The notes: generated by a model not told the origin, from the letters alone. A stretch of 64,000 nucleotides of DNA from Betaproteobacteria bacterium HGW-Betaproteobacteria-9 (GCA_002842215.1 PHCC01000014.1:172354-236353), one strand, 5' to 3'; shown: positions 52,673 to 63,444, counted from the stretch's first letter. Translations and numbers: made by a program.

Positions 52673-53383
52673 ATGAACCACACCGCCACCGTTGCCATCC
52701 CCACCGCCGACCGCGCCCAGCAGGCCATCGGCCAGATCGCCGTCGATCTGCCAGGCTCCACCGCGGTCTTCCGCCGCCTCAAGCTCGACTTCTGCTGCGG
52801 TGGTCAGGTGCCGCTGCAGCAGGCCTGTGCCAGCAAGGGCTTGCCACTGGACGCGGTGCTCGCCGAACTCGGGGAACTGGAGCGCCCGAGCGAGTTGCCA
52901 GCGACCGAGTCGCCCGAAGCACTGGTCGATCACATCCTCGCGCGTTACCACGCCGTGCACCGCGAGCAGCTGCCCGAGCTGATCCGCATGGCCCGCCGCG
53001 TGGAGGCGGTGCACCGCGAAAACCCGGATGTGCCGGTCGGACTGGCCGAACACCTGGAGACCATGGAAGCCGAGCTGCTGGACCACATGGACAAGGAAGA
53101 ACAGATCCTGTTCCCTCTGTTCAAGAAAGGCGCTGGCTCGCAGGCCCTGGGGCCGATCCACGTGATGCGCGACGAACACACTGGCCACGGCGCGCAGCTC
53201 GAACGCCTGATGGCCCTCACCGACGACGCCACCCCGCCGCGCGGCGCCTGCAACACCTGGCGCGCGCTGTACGCCGGCATCGCGCAGCTGTCCGACGACC
53301 TGATCAACCACATCCACCTGGAGAACAACGTGCTGTTCCCGCAGTTTGAGGTCCAGGTGCAAACCGGGTGTGGATGTTCTTGA
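52673..53383 (+). CDS. ytfE: Iron-sulfur cluster repair diiron protein (YtfE/RIC)
   Basis: Repairs NO- or oxidatively damaged Fe-S clusters. The 236 aa have the ScdA N-terminal domain with RLKLDFCCGGQVPLQQACAS, then a hemerythrin-type diiron domain with ligands in LARYHAVHREQLPELIRMAR, LLDHMDKEEQILFPLFKKG, HVMRDEHTGHGAQLERLMAL and NHIHLENNVLFPQFE. It is divergent from nsrR with an NsrR-like operator in between, matching known NsrR regulon logic. A stop-adjacent repeat starts at the next base. Confidence 0.94.
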   Translation: MNHTATVAIPTADRAQQAIGQIAVDLPGSTAVFRRLKLDFCCGGQVPLQQACASKGLPLDAVLAELGELERPSELPATESPEALVDHILARYHAVHREQLPELIRMARRVEAVHRENPDVPVGLAEHLETMEAELLDHMDKEEQILFPLFKKGAGSQALGPIHVMRDEHTGHGAQLERLMALTDDATPPRGACNTWRALYAGIAQLSDDLINHIHLENNVLFPQFEVQVQTGCGCS

Positions 53384-53470
53384 CCCCCCCTGCGGCGCTT
53401 CGCGCCACCCCCCAGGGGGCGATTCGATGTGGCCCGGCAAAGCCGGTTCCACCGCATCCTTCGGCTGGGG
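53384..53470 (+). repeat. Stop-adjacent structured repeat, copy 9
   Basis: Begins at the base after the ytfE stop codon: CCCCCCCTGCGGCGC, the GCGCCACCCCCCAGGGGGC region, then CCCGGCAAAGCCGGTTCC, followed by CGGCTGGGG. It precedes the FNR-type boxes of the ubi cluster. Confidence 0.87.
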
Positions 53471-53493
53471 CAGTTCGCGCCGAGTTGACCCGC

Positions 53494-53533
53494 TTGCGCC
53501 AGATCAAGCCATGAGCGCGTTGACGCAGGTCAA
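53494..53533. promoter_or_regulatory. Two FNR/Dnr-type boxes upstream of ubiU
   Basis: TTGACGCAGGTCAA (53520-53533) is a perfect palindromic box of the FNR/Dnr class, and TTGCGCCAGATCAA (53494-53507) has one perfect half-site; their centres are 26 bp apart. A class II promoter from the second box would start near 53568, about 48 nt before ubiU. Anaerobic or NO-linked activation is inferred. Confidence 0.65.
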
Positions 53534-53615
53534 CGCCCGGGCCCCGCGCCGCTGATACCTTCGCGCCCGCCTGGCAACGGCAGTCCGCCGTGCCGCACCT
53601 TCCACGCAAGCTTCC

Positions 53616-54650
53616 ATGGCCACCGACCGCACGTTAGACAACCCCCACACCCTGGACCTGGTCTGCCCGGCCGGCAGCCTGCCCGCGCTCAAGGCCGCGG
53701 TGGACTACGGCGCGAACTGCGTCTACCTGGGCCTGCGCGACGCCACCAACGCGCGCAACTTCGCTGGCCTGAACTTCGACGACGCGGCGATCGCCAGCGG
53801 CGTGGCCTATGCGCATGCGCGTGACTGCCAGGTGTTCATGGCGCTCAACACCTACCCCCAGGCCGCGCAGCCGGAGCGCTGGCGCGAGGCGATGGACAAG
53901 GCGGTGAACCTGGGCGTGGACGCGGTGATCCTGGCCGACCCCGGCCTCATGCGCTACGCCACGCAGCGCCACCCCCGCCTGCGGCTGCACCTCTCGGTGC
54001 AGGGCTCGGCCACCAACCCCGAGGCGATCAACCTCTACCACCGCGAGTTCGGCATTTCGCGCGCCGTGCTGCCGCGCGTGCTCTCGCTCGACCAGGTGCG
54101 CCAGGTGGTGCAGAAGACGCCGGTGGAGATCGAGGTGTTCGGCTTCGGCAGCCTGTGCGTGATGGTCGAAGGGCGCTGCGCGCTCTCGTCCTATGTGACC
54201 GGCGAGTCGCCCAACACGCACGGCGTGTGTTCGCCCGCCAAGGCGGTGCGCTGGCAGGAAACGCCAAAGGGGCTGGAGTCGCGGCTCAACGGCGTGCTGA
54301 TCGACCGCTATGCCAGCGGCGAAAGCGCGGGCTACCCCACGCTGTGCAAGGGCCGCTTCGACGTGGAAGACGACACCAGCTACTACGCGATTGAGGAGCC
54401 AACCAGCCTCAACACGCTCTCGCTGTTGCCGCAGCTGGCGCAGATGGGCGTGCGCGCGATCAAGATCGAGGGCCGCCAGCGCAGCCCGTCCTACGTGGCC
54501 CAGGTCACGAAGGTCTGGCGCGAAGCCATCGACAGCTGCCAGGCCCAGCCCCAGCACTACACGCCCAAAAGCGCCTGGATGGCCTCGCTCGACCAGGTCG
54601 CGGAAGGTCAGCAACACACGCTGGGCGCCTACCACCGTCCATGGAAATGA
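53616..54650 (+). CDS. ubiU: Ubiquinone anaerobic biosynthesis protein UbiU
   Basis: With UbiV, catalyses O2-independent ring hydroxylation in ubiquinone synthesis, using prephenate-derived oxygen in E. coli. The 344-aa peptidase-U32-fold protein has the start LDLVCPAGSLPALKAAVDYG and the four cluster cysteines visible in FGSLCVMVEGRCALSSYVTG, NTHGVCSPAKAV and GYPTLCKGRFDVEDD. IKIEGRQRSPSYVAQVTKVW is the family C-terminal motif. It heads ubiU-V-T-X-D behind FNR-type boxes. A repeat copy separates it from ubiV. Confidence 0.94.
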   Translation: MATDRTLDNPHTLDLVCPAGSLPALKAAVDYGANCVYLGLRDATNARNFAGLNFDDAAIASGVAYAHARDCQVFMALNTYPQAAQPERWREAMDKAVNLGVDAVILADPGLMRYATQRHPRLRLHLSVQGSATNPEAINLYHREFGISRAVLPRVLSLDQVRQVVQKTPVEIEVFGFGSLCVMVEGRCALSSYVTGESPNTHGVCSPAKAVRWQETPKGLESRLNGVLIDRYASGESAGYPTLCKGRFDVEDDTSYYAIEEPTSLNTLSLLPQLAQMGVRAIKIEGRQRSPSYVAQVTKVWREAIDSCQAQPQHYTPKSAWMASLDQVAEGQQHTLGAYHRPWK

Positions 54651-54652
54651 AC

Positions 54653-54738
54653 GCCCCCCTGCGCCGCTGCGCGGCTTCCCCCCGGAGGGGGGACGCACCC
54701 TGTGGCCTGGCAAAGCCAGTTCCACGGGTGCCCTGGGT
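54653..54738 (+). repeat. Stop-adjacent structured repeat, copy 10
   Basis: Begins 2 nt after the ubiU stop: CCCCCCTGCGCCGCTGCGCG, then CCCCCCGGAGGGGGG, then CCTGGCAAAGCCAGTTCC, ending GGTGCCCTGG. The base pair flanking the CAAAG loop is T-A here and C-G in copies 1, 4 and 7-9, a compensatory change. Confidence 0.88.
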
Positions 54739-54773
54739 GGCGCACGCGCTCCGGTCATGAATCAGGCATCTGT

Positions 54774-55679
54774 ATGAAACTCTCTCTCGGACCCCTGCAG
54801 TACTACTGGCCACGCCAGACCGTGTTCGACTTCTACGAGGCGATGGCCGCGACCGCGGTGGACATTGTCTACCTCGGCGAAGTGACCTGCTCGCGCCGCC
54901 ACGAGCTGCGCCTGTCCGACTGGCTGGACGTGGCGCAGTTGCTGCGCGACGCGGGCAAGACCGCCGTGCTCTCCACCATGGTGCTGCTGGAGTCCGGCTC
55001 GGACGTGAGCGCGATGCAGAAGATCGCGGCGAACACCGACTTCGGCATCGAGGCCAACGACATGGGCGCGGTGAGTGCGCTGACCGGCCAGCGCGGCTTC
55101 GTCGCCGGCCCGCACCTCAACGTCTACAACGGCCCCACGCTGCAATGGATGGCTTCGCTGGGCGCGTCGCGCTGGGTGGCGCCACTGGAGATGCCGCGCA
55201 AAGACCTGGCCCTGCTGCAGCAGCAGCGCCCGGCCGGCCTGCAGACCGAGGTGTTCGTGCACGGCCGCCTGCCCTTGGCCTTCTCGGCCCGCTGCTTCAC
55301 CGCGCGCCACCGCAACCTGCCCAAGGACGACTGCCGCTTCAGCTGCATCGACCACCCCGACGGCCTGATGCTCAAGACGCGCGAGAGCGCCGAGTTCCTG
55401 GTGCTCAACGGCATCCAGACCCAGTCGGCGCGGGTGCACAGCCTGATCGACGCCTGGGACGATCTGGCGGCGCTCGGCGTGGACGTGGCGCGCATCAGCC
55501 CGCAGTCGTTGCACACGGCCGACGTGATCGCGCTGTACGACGCGGTGCGCCGCGAAGCTCTCGATGGCCCTGCGGCACGCGCTGCCCTGCTGCCTCTGCT
55601 GCCCGACCGCGACCGCGACTGCAACGGCTACTGGCACGGCCAGCCCGGACAGGACCGGATCGAACCCGCCCTCGCCTGA
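54774..55679 (+). CDS. ubiV: Ubiquinone anaerobic biosynthesis protein UbiV
   Basis: Partner of UbiU in the anaerobic hydroxylation complex. The 301 aa start at ATG 54774 ([20 protein letters not shown]). Cluster cysteines appear in [20 protein letters not shown] and in [20 protein letters not shown] with C in [12 protein letters not shown], the expected four. The fold is a U32-like barrel. ubiT starts 8 nt after its stop. Earlier in-frame starts inside the repeat are not favoured. Confidence 0.93.
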   Translation: MKLSLGPLQYYWPRQTVFDFYEAMAATAVDIVYLGEVTCSRRHELRLSDWLDVAQLLRDAGKTAVLSTMVLLESGSDVSAMQKIAANTDFGIEANDMGAVSALTGQRGFVAGPHLNVYNGPTLQWMASLGASRWVAPLEMPRKDLALLQQQRPAGLQTEVFVHGRLPLAFSARCFTARHRNLPKDDCRFSCIDHPDGLMLKTRESAEFLVLNGIQTQSARVHSLIDAWDDLAALGVDVARISPQSLHTADVIALYDAVRREALDGPAARAALLPLLPDRDRDCNGYWHGQPGQDRIEPALA

Positions 55680-55687
55680 AAGCCCCC

Positions 55688-56209
55688 ATGCACACGACCA
55701 CCACCGCCCGCCCCGACACCCACCACGTGCTGCCCGCTCCGGTGGGCGCCCTGCTCGGGCGCCTGCCGGCCTACCCCGGCTCGATGCTGCTGGTCACCGC
55801 GCTCAACCTCGTGCTCGCGCGCCAGCTGCCGGCCGATGTGGGACAACGCCTGGAGGGCCAGCGCATCCGCATCCTGGTGCGCGACGCCGGCCTGCGCTTC
55901 GACTTCGTCTGGCGCGGCAGGCTCTTCCGGGCCTGCCCGCCGCAAGCCGAAACCGAGCTGACACTGAGCGCCAACGCGCACGACTTCGTGCGCCTGGCCC
56001 GGCGCCAGGACGACCCCGACACGCTGTTCTTCAACCGCCGTCTTTCGATGGAGGGCGACACCGAGCTCGGTCTGGTGGTCAAGAACGCGCTCGACGCGCT
56101 GGAATTGCCGGTGTTCGATGCACAGCACTGGGCGCCGCCGCGGGTGTGGGAGCGCCTGCGCGCACGTCTCGCCCACCCAAGCGCGGGCTCGCGCCCCTGG
56201 CAACGATGA
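55688..56209 (+). CDS. ubiT: Ubiquinone anaerobic biosynthesis accessory factor UbiT
   Basis: SCP2-domain lipid-binding protein that probably presents hydrophobic quinone precursors to the anaerobic enzymes. The 173 aa start at ATG 55688. The SCP2 core spans about residues 35-130, with MLLVTALNLVLARQLPADVG, RLRFDFVWRGRLF-like strands and FFNRRLSMEGDTELGLVVKN, the signature of YhbT/UbiT. Its TGA overlaps the ATG of the next gene by 4 nt, so the DGC-motif protein is probably made at matched levels. Confidence 0.9.
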   Translation: MHTTTTARPDTHHVLPAPVGALLGRLPAYPGSMLLVTALNLVLARQLPADVGQRLEGQRIRILVRDAGLRFDFVWRGRLFRACPPQAETELTLSANAHDFVRLARRQDDPDTLFFNRRLSMEGDTELGLVVKNALDALELPVFDAQHWAPPRVWERLRARLAHPSAGSRPWQR

Positions 56210-56658
56210 GCAGGCCAGCGAGCCGCGCCGCCGCAGCCCGTCCGCTGGTCTACGCCTGCTCGGGCTGCTCCAGTGCCGCGCAGCTGGCCAACCACGTGGC
56301 CGTGCGGCTGGACCGCGCCGGACTGGCCGAGATGTCGTGCATTGCCGGCGTCGGCGGCGACGTGCCCTCGCTGCTGAAAACCGCGCGCTCGGGCCGGCCC
56401 ATCGTGGCGCTCGATGGCTGCCCGCTGGTGTGCGTGAAAAGCAGCCTGGCGCGCCACGGCATCGTCCCGGACCAACACCACCAGTTACAGAACTATGGCG
56501 TGCGCAAGCGCCAGCACGAAGATTTCGACCCGGAGCAGGCCCAGCAGGTGCTGGCACAGGTGAGCGCCGGCCTGCACCAGCTCGCCGCGACCGCCCCGAC
56601 GGCAGCACCGGAACCGGAACCGGCACCGGCACCGGCACCGGAGACGCTGCATGACTGA
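56206..56658 (+). CDS. DGC-motif putative zinc-binding protein inside the ubi operon
   Basis: A 150-aa protein from ATG 56206, overlapping ubiT by 4 nt and ubiX by 8 nt. It has the DGC-domain pattern of putative zinc-binding proteins: VYACSGCSSAAQLANHVAVR, EMSCIAGVGGDVPSLLK and IVALDGCPLVCVKSSL, five or more cysteines that could bind metal or a cluster. The C-terminal tail is a low-complexity Pro-Glu/Ala-Pro run. No function is known to me for this family in quinone synthesis. The tight coupling on both sides implies a role in the same process. Confidence 0.82.
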   Translation: MSRPASRAAAARPLVYACSGCSSAAQLANHVAVRLDRAGLAEMSCIAGVGGDVPSLLKTARSGRPIVALDGCPLVCVKSSLARHGIVPDQHHQLQNYGVRKRQHEDFDPEQAQQVLAQVSAGLHQLAATAPTAAPEPEPAPAPAPETLHD

Positions 56659-57247
56659 GGCCCCGGCGCCTCGCCGCCTGCTGGTGGCCATCACCGGCGC
56701 CAGCGGCGCGGTCTACGGCCTGCGCCTGCTGCAGGTGCTGGGCGCGACGGCCGGCGTGCAGGTGCACGCGGTCGTGTCCGACGCCGGCTGGCTGACGCTG
56801 CGCCACGAACTGGACCTCGCGCCCGAGGCGCTGCGCCCACTGGTGCACACCCTGCACGACGCGGCCCACCTCGGCGCCGGCCCGGCCAGCGGCTCGTTCC
56901 GCTGCGGCGGCATGGTGGTCGCGCCGTGCTCCATGCGCACGCTGGCGGCGATCGCCAACAGCCTGTCGGACAACCTGGTCATCCGCGCCGCCGACGTGAT
57001 GCTCAAGGAACGCCGCCGTCTCGTGCTGATGGCGCGCGAAACCCCGCTGCACCTGGGCCACCTGCGCAACATGACCGCGGTCACCGAGATGGGCGCGATC
57101 GTCTGCCCACCCATGCCCGCTTTCTACCTGCGCCCGAAGACCCTGGACGACATCGTCGATGCCAGCGTGGCGCGCGTGCTCGACCTGCTCGACGTGCCGC
57201 ACACGCTGAGCGAACGTTGGCAGGGCATGGACAAGGTGCCCGCATGA
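56651..57247 (+). CDS. ubiX: Flavin prenyltransferase UbiX
   Basis: Makes prenylated FMN, the cofactor of UbiD. The 198 aa have the flavodoxin-like start [20 protein letters not shown], the FMN site [20 protein letters not shown] and the dimethylallyl-phosphate region [20 protein letters not shown], ending [20 protein letters not shown]. It overlaps the DGC gene upstream and ubiD downstream (ATGA), so the cofactor maker and user are coupled. Confidence 0.95.
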   Translation: MTEAPAPRRLLVAITGASGAVYGLRLLQVLGATAGVQVHAVVSDAGWLTLRHELDLAPEALRPLVHTLHDAAHLGAGPASGSFRCGGMVVAPCSMRTLAAIANSLSDNLVIRAADVMLKERRRLVLMARETPLHLGHLRNMTAVTEMGAIVCPPMPAFYLRPKTLDDIVDASVARVLDLLDVPHTLSERWQGMDKVPA

Positions 57248-58728
57248 CTTACCGCGATCTGCGTGACTTCATCGCACAACTGGAATCCGCCGGCGAGCTG
57301 CGGCGCGTGAGCGAACCGGTCTCGCCGCACCTGGAGATGACCGCGCTGTGCGACCGCGTGCTGCGCGCCGGCGGCCCGGCCTTGCTGTTCGAGCGGCCCA
57401 CCGGCCACCGCATGCCGGTGCTGGGCAACCTGTTCGGCACCACCGCCCGCGTGGCGCGCGCCATGGGCGTGGGCAGCCTGGGCGAGCTGCGGCAGTTCGG
57501 CGAAGTGCTCGCCGCGCTCAAGGAACCCCCCGCACCGGGCGGCCTGAAAGACATGGTGGGCATGGCCGGCCTGCTCAAGAAGCTGTGGCACATGACGCCG
57601 CAGACGCACGCGTCGGCACCCTGCCAGGACGTCGTGTGGGAGGGCGCCGATGTCGACCTCGCGCGCCTGCCCATCCAGCACTGCTGGCCCGACGACGTGG
57701 CCCCCCTCATCACCTGGGGTCTGGTGATCACGCAAGGCCCGCACAAGCCGCGCCAGAACCTGGGCATCTACCGCCAGCAGGTGCTCTCGCGCAACCAGCT
57801 CATCATGCGCTGGCTGCCACACCGCGGCGGCGCGCTCGACTTCCGCGATCATGGTCGCCTGCACCCTGGTCAGCCCTACCCGGTGGCGGTGGCACTCGGC
57901 GCCGACCCGGCCACCATCCTGGGTGCGGTCACGCCGGTGCCCGACAGCCTGAGTGAATACCAGTTCGCCGGCTTGCTGCGTGGCGCGCGCACCGGGGTCG
58001 TGCGCGCCCTGGGCGTGCCGCTGCGCGTGCCGGCCTCGGCCGAGATCGTGCTCGAAGGCCACATCCTCCCCGACCCCTTGCACCCGAGCGGCTTCCAGCA
58101 CGCGCTCGAAGGCCCCTACGGCGACCACACCGGCTACTACAACGAACGCGCCGAGTTCCCGGTGTTCACGGTCGAACGCATCACGCTGCGGCGCGACGCC
58201 ATCTACCACTCCACCTACACCGGCAAGCCGCCGGACGAACCCGCCGTGCTGGCGCTGGCGATGAACGAACTGTTCATCCCGCTGCTGCAGCGCCAGTTCC
58301 CCGAGATCACCGACTTCCACCTGCCGTCCGAGGCCTGCAGCTATCGGCTAGCGGTGGTGCAGATCCGCAAGGCCTACGCCGGCCACGCGCGGCGCGTGAT
58401 GATGGGCGTGTGGAGCCACCTGCGGCAGTTCATGTACACCAAGTTCGTCGTGGTCGTGGACGAGGACATCGACGTGCGCAACTGGGGCGAAGTCATCTGG
58501 GCCATGAGCACACGCATGGACCCGGCGCGCGACAGCTTCACCATCGAGCACACGCCCATCGACTACCTCGACTTCGCCTCGCCCGTGAGCGGTCTGGGCA
58601 GCAAGATGGGCCTGGACGCGACCAACAAATGGCCGGGTGAAACGCAGCGCGAATGGGGCCGGGTGATGAGCATGGACCCGGCGGTGACAGCCCGCATGGA
58701 GCCGCTGTTCCAGGCGCTGATGGCATGA
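57244..58728 (+). CDS. ubiD: UbiD-family 4-hydroxy-3-polyprenylbenzoate decarboxylase
   Basis: Decarboxylates the prenylated benzoate ring of the ubiquinone precursor with prenylated FMN and Mn2+. The 494 aa start at ATG 57244. Motifs: [55 protein letters not shown], the catalytic glutamate region [20 protein letters not shown] and [20 protein letters not shown]. It is the last gene of the cluster and converges on the Dnr-type regulator. Confidence 0.94.
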   Translation: MTYRDLRDFIAQLESAGELRRVSEPVSPHLEMTALCDRVLRAGGPALLFERPTGHRMPVLGNLFGTTARVARAMGVGSLGELRQFGEVLAALKEPPAPGGLKDMVGMAGLLKKLWHMTPQTHASAPCQDVVWEGADVDLARLPIQHCWPDDVAPLITWGLVITQGPHKPRQNLGIYRQQVLSRNQLIMRWLPHRGGALDFRDHGRLHPGQPYPVAVALGADPATILGAVTPVPDSLSEYQFAGLLRGARTGVVRALGVPLRVPASAEIVLEGHILPDPLHPSGFQHALEGPYGDHTGYYNERAEFPVFTVERITLRRDAIYHSTYTGKPPDEPAVLALAMNELFIPLLQRQFPEITDFHLPSEACSYRLAVVQIRKAYAGHARRVMMGVWSHLRQFMYTKFVVVVDEDIDVRNWGEVIWAMSTRMDPARDSFTIEHTPIDYLDFASPVSGLGSKMGLDATNKWPGETQREWGRVMSMDPAVTARMEPLFQALMA

Positions 58729-58750
58729 GGCGGCGCCTCACGCCGCCCAG

Positions 58751-59452
58751 TCAAGCCTGTACGCCGTACCGCGCGAGTCCCGGCACGTCGACGATGTGGA
58801 TGTCGCGCTTGTCGATACGGATCAGGTTCACCGACTCCAGTTCGTGCAGCACCTTGGAGAAATACTCCGGCGTGAGCGACAGCCGGGAGGCCACGGTGGC
58901 CTTGCTCACCGGCAGCGAGACGATGTAGACCTCGCCCGTGGAGCAGTCTTCCACCTGGTGTTCGCGCAGCAGGTAGCCGATCACCCGCTGCATGCCGGTG
59001 TGCAGCGCGCCGGTTTCAATGTCGTGCACCAGACCATGCAGGCGCCGGGAGATGCCGGCCAGCATGCGCAGCGAGAAGCGGGGGTCGCGCTGGATTTCGT
59101 TGACGATGACCTGCTTGCCCACGCTCAGCAGCAGGCTGCTGGTGAGCGCCTGCGCATTCAGGATGTAGGGCTTGTCGGTGAACATCAGCGCCTCGGCAAA
59201 ACTGTGACCGGGCTGCACCAGCTCGATCACCTTTTCCTGCCCGGCGGGCGAGAGCGCAAACAGCTTCACCTGGCCCAGCACCAGCACATGGAACTCGCGG
59301 CAAGGCTCGCCGTAGCGGAACACGGTGTCACCGCGCGCCAGGCGGCGCACCTGGCAGCCCTGCGCCACGCGCTCCAGCTCTTCGGTGGACAGGTCGGTGA
59401 AGAGCGCCTGGGTCGCCAGGAAGCGCGGGATGTTGAAGTCGCTGTTGTCCAT
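58751..59452 (-). CDS. dnr: Crp/Fnr-family regulator, Dnr/NnrR-like
   Basis: Predicted NO- or redox-responsive activator of the nor genes. The 233 aa start at ATG 59452. The cyclic-nucleotide-binding-type sensor barrel covers about residues 15-130, without the cysteine set of FNR; one Cys sits in GEPCREFHVLVLGQVKLFAL. A long dimer helix leads to the helix-turn-helix LPVSKATVASRLSLTPEYFS, typical of the FNR/Dnr class. It is divergent from norC, with the palindrome TTGAACCGGTTCAA between them. The absence of an FNR-like N-terminal cluster supports the Dnr side; heme binding is an inference. Confidence 0.87.
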   Translation of the reverse strand: MDNSDFNIPRFLATQALFTDLSTEELERVAQGCQVRRLARGDTVFRYGEPCREFHVLVLGQVKLFALSPAGQEKVIELVQPGHSFAEALMFTDKPYILNAQALTSSLLLSVGKQVIVNEIQRDPRFSLRMLAGISRRLHGLVHDIETGALHTGMQRVIGYLLREHQVEDCSTGEVYIVSLPVSKATVASRLSLTPEYFSKVLHELESVNLIRIDKRDIHIVDVPGLARYGVQA

Positions 59453-59560
59453 CGGTTCCTTTTCCCGTGCGGGAGCCGCGGGGGTGCCGGATTGTAGGTG
59501 GGGGGCTGTGGAATCGGCCCGGATATCCCCGGCCGATTTCCGACATTTTCGACGTGAAAC

Positions 59561-59574
59561 TTGAACCGGTTCAA
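59561..59574. promoter_or_regulatory. Dnr/FNR-type box upstream of norC
   Basis: TTGAACCGGTTCAA is a perfect 14-bp palindrome with the TTGA/TCAA ends of the Crp-Fnr class. A start at +41.5 from its centre would be near 59609, 29 nt before norC. It is probably bound by the divergent Dnr-like protein. Confidence 0.8.
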
Positions 59575-59637
59575 GGAAAGAAAACCCGCCCGCTCCCAAA
59601 CTCGGCTCCAGCATTACAGCCACAGGAGCGTACCCCA

Positions 59638-61541
<1,904 letters not shown>

Positions 61542-61557
61542 GCCCAGGGTGAGCGCC

Positions 61558-62373
61558 ATGACCGTCACCGAACTGCACGCCCGGGCGAACCCGCTGCCGT
61601 ACTACGCCGAGCAGGCCGGCGAGTGCGAGGTGTTCAGCCAGGCCTGGAGCGCCCAGCTGCCGCTCTTGATCAAGGGCCCGACCGGTTGCGGCAAGACCCG
61701 CTTCGTCGAACACATGGCGGCCCGCCTGGGTCGCCCGCTGATCACGGTGTCGTGCCACGACGACCTGGGCGCGGCCGATCTGGTGGGCCGTTTCCTGATC
61801 GGCCAGGGCGAGACCGTGTGGTCCGACGGACCGCTGGCGCGCGCCGTGCGCACCGGCGCCATCTGTTACCTGGACGAGGTGGTCGAGGCCCGCAAGGACA
61901 CCACCGTGGTTCTGCACCCGCTGGCCGACGACCGGCGCAGCCTGCCGATCGAACGCACCGGCGAGCAACTGATCGCGCCGCCCGGCTTCATGCTGGTCAT
62001 GTCCTACAACCCCGGCTACCAGAACCTGCTCAAGGGTCTCAAGCCCAGCACCCGCCAGCGCTTCGTGGCGCTGGACCTCGCGTACCCGCCGGCCGACACC
62101 GAACGCCAGATCGTGATGAACGAGGGCTGCATCGGCGCCGCGCAGGCCGCGCAGCTGGTGGCTCTGGCGCAGGCCCTGCGCCGCCTGACCGAACACGACC
62201 TGGAAGAGACCGCCAGCACCCGGCTGCTGGTCTCCGCCGCCAGGCTGATGGCCGGTGGCCTGGCGCCACTGCGCGCTTGCCGGGGCGCCATCGTGAACGC
62301 CCTGACCGACGACCCCGGCACCGCCGAGGCCCTGATGGAAGTGGTGCGTGCGATCCTGGGCGACGAGGGATAA
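61558..62373 (+). CDS. norQ: MoxR-type AAA ATPase NorQ
   Basis: Chaperone ATPase that with NorD activates NorBC, probably by helping insert nonheme iron. The 271 aa start at ATG 61558. Walker A is GPTGCGKT at residues 40-47 and Walker B ICYLDEV near 102-108; GLKPSTRQRFVALDLAYPPA holds the arginine-finger region. It follows norB by 16 nt and precedes the polyferredoxin by 27 nt, so NorQ and its usual partner NorD are separated by one gene here. Confidence 0.94.
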   Translation: MTVTELHARANPLPYYAEQAGECEVFSQAWSAQLPLLIKGPTGCGKTRFVEHMAARLGRPLITVSCHDDLGAADLVGRFLIGQGETVWSDGPLARAVRTGAICYLDEVVEARKDTTVVLHPLADDRRSLPIERTGEQLIAPPGFMLVMSYNPGYQNLLKGLKPSTRQRFVALDLAYPPADTERQIVMNEGCIGAAQAAQLVALAQALRRLTEHDLEETASTRLLVSAARLMAGGLAPLRACRGAIVNALTDDPGTAEALMEVVRAILGDEG

Positions 62374-62400
62374 CGCGCAGCCCGTGCTGCGCAAGACCCC

Positions 62401-63444
62401 ATGGAACAGCTGTCCCTCACCGGAGCGGTGGCCAGCGAAGCGCAGCGCCGCGCGCGCACCCTTCAGATCTGGCGTCGACGCACCCAGATCGGTTTCTTTG
62501 TCCTGTTCCTGCTCGCGCCCAGCCTCAACCTGCTGCGCTTCGACCTCTATGAAACCCAGCTCTGGGTGCTGGGCATGCGCTGGTCGCTCGGCATCGACGG
62601 CCTGATCAGCGGTGAGATCAGTGCCACCCAGGCCGCCCTGAACCTGCTGTGGCGCGCGCTGCTGCCCGCCGTGCTGCTGGTGGGGGGCTTCCTGGCGCTG
62701 GCCTACCGCTATGGCCGCATCTACTGCGGCTGGCTGTGCCCGCATTTCTCGCTGGTGGAGTCGCTCAACACCCTGCTGCACCGCGCCTGCGGCAAGCTCA
62801 GCCTGTGGGACCGCGCGCCGGTGCACCGCGCCGGCGTCACGCCGCAGCGGCGCTGGTGGCCGCTGTTCGCGCTGAGCTGCCTGCTCGCGGCTTTCACCTG
62901 GGCCATCACCCTGCTGACCTACCTGCTGCCGCCACAGCTGATCTGGAGCGGCCTGTTCAACGGCACGCTCACCGCCAACCAGCTGCGTTTCCTGCTGGTG
63001 GGCACGGCCGTCTTCGCCGCCGAGTTCGCGTTCGCGCGCCACCTGTTCTGCCGCTTCGGCTGCGCGGTGGGCCTGTTTCAGAGCCTGGCCTGGATGGCCA
63101 ACCCGCGCGGGTTGGTGGTCTCGTTCGAGCGCGAACGCGCGCGCGACTGCCGCAGCTGCCAGAGCGAGCAGCGCAGCGGCCCAACGCACGCTGCCCACGC
63201 CGCCCTGGCCGCGCCTGATGCGCCGCTGGGCAACGCCTGCGACAGCGTGTGCCCCATGCGGCTGCAGCCGCGCAACATCAAGCGGCGCATGTTTTCCTGC
63301 GTGCAGTGCGGCCAATGCCTGGACGCCTGCGACAGCACCCAGACCGCGCAGGGGCGCAGCCCCACCCTGCAATGGCGCATCGGCGAAGACGCCCTGCGCG
63401 AGACCCTGCGGCAGCGCCGCGAGCACCCACCGGAGCAACGCTGA
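62401..63444 (+). CDS. NapH/CcoG-like membrane polyferredoxin between norQ and norD
   Basis: A 347-aa membrane Fe-S protein. About five helices include FFVLFLLAPSLNLLRF and ALLPAVLLVGGFLALAYRYG. Cysteine motifs are RIYCGWLCPHFSLVE, RHLFCRFGCAVGLF, then the soluble CRSCQSEQ, GNACDSVCPMRLQPRN and FSCVQCGQCLDACDST, consistent with two 4Fe-4S clusters plus two CxxxCP-type membrane motifs. The family moves electrons or handles copper. Its place inside the nor operon, with a 1-nt overlap with norD, suggests a role in NO reductase maturation or redox supply; that is an inference. Confidence 0.85.
   Translation: MEQLSLTGAVASEAQRRARTLQIWRRRTQIGFFVLFLLAPSLNLLRFDLYETQLWVLGMRWSLGIDGLISGEISATQAALNLLWRALLPAVLLVGGFLALAYRYGRIYCGWLCPHFSLVESLNTLLHRACGKLSLWDRAPVHRAGVTPQRRWWPLFALSCLLAAFTWAITLLTYLLPPQLIWSGLFNGTLTANQLRFLLVGTAVFAAEFAFARHLFCRFGCAVGLFQSLAWMANPRGLVVSFERERARDCRSCQSEQRSGPTHAAHAALAAPDAPLGNACDSVCPMRLQPRNIKRRMFSCVQCGQCLDACDSTQTAQGRSPTLQWRIGEDALRETLRQRREHPPEQR

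Noticed and set aside
2041..54738. CRISPR array
   Set aside because: The repeats are dispersed, imperfect and intergenic, with no regular spacers and no cas genes.
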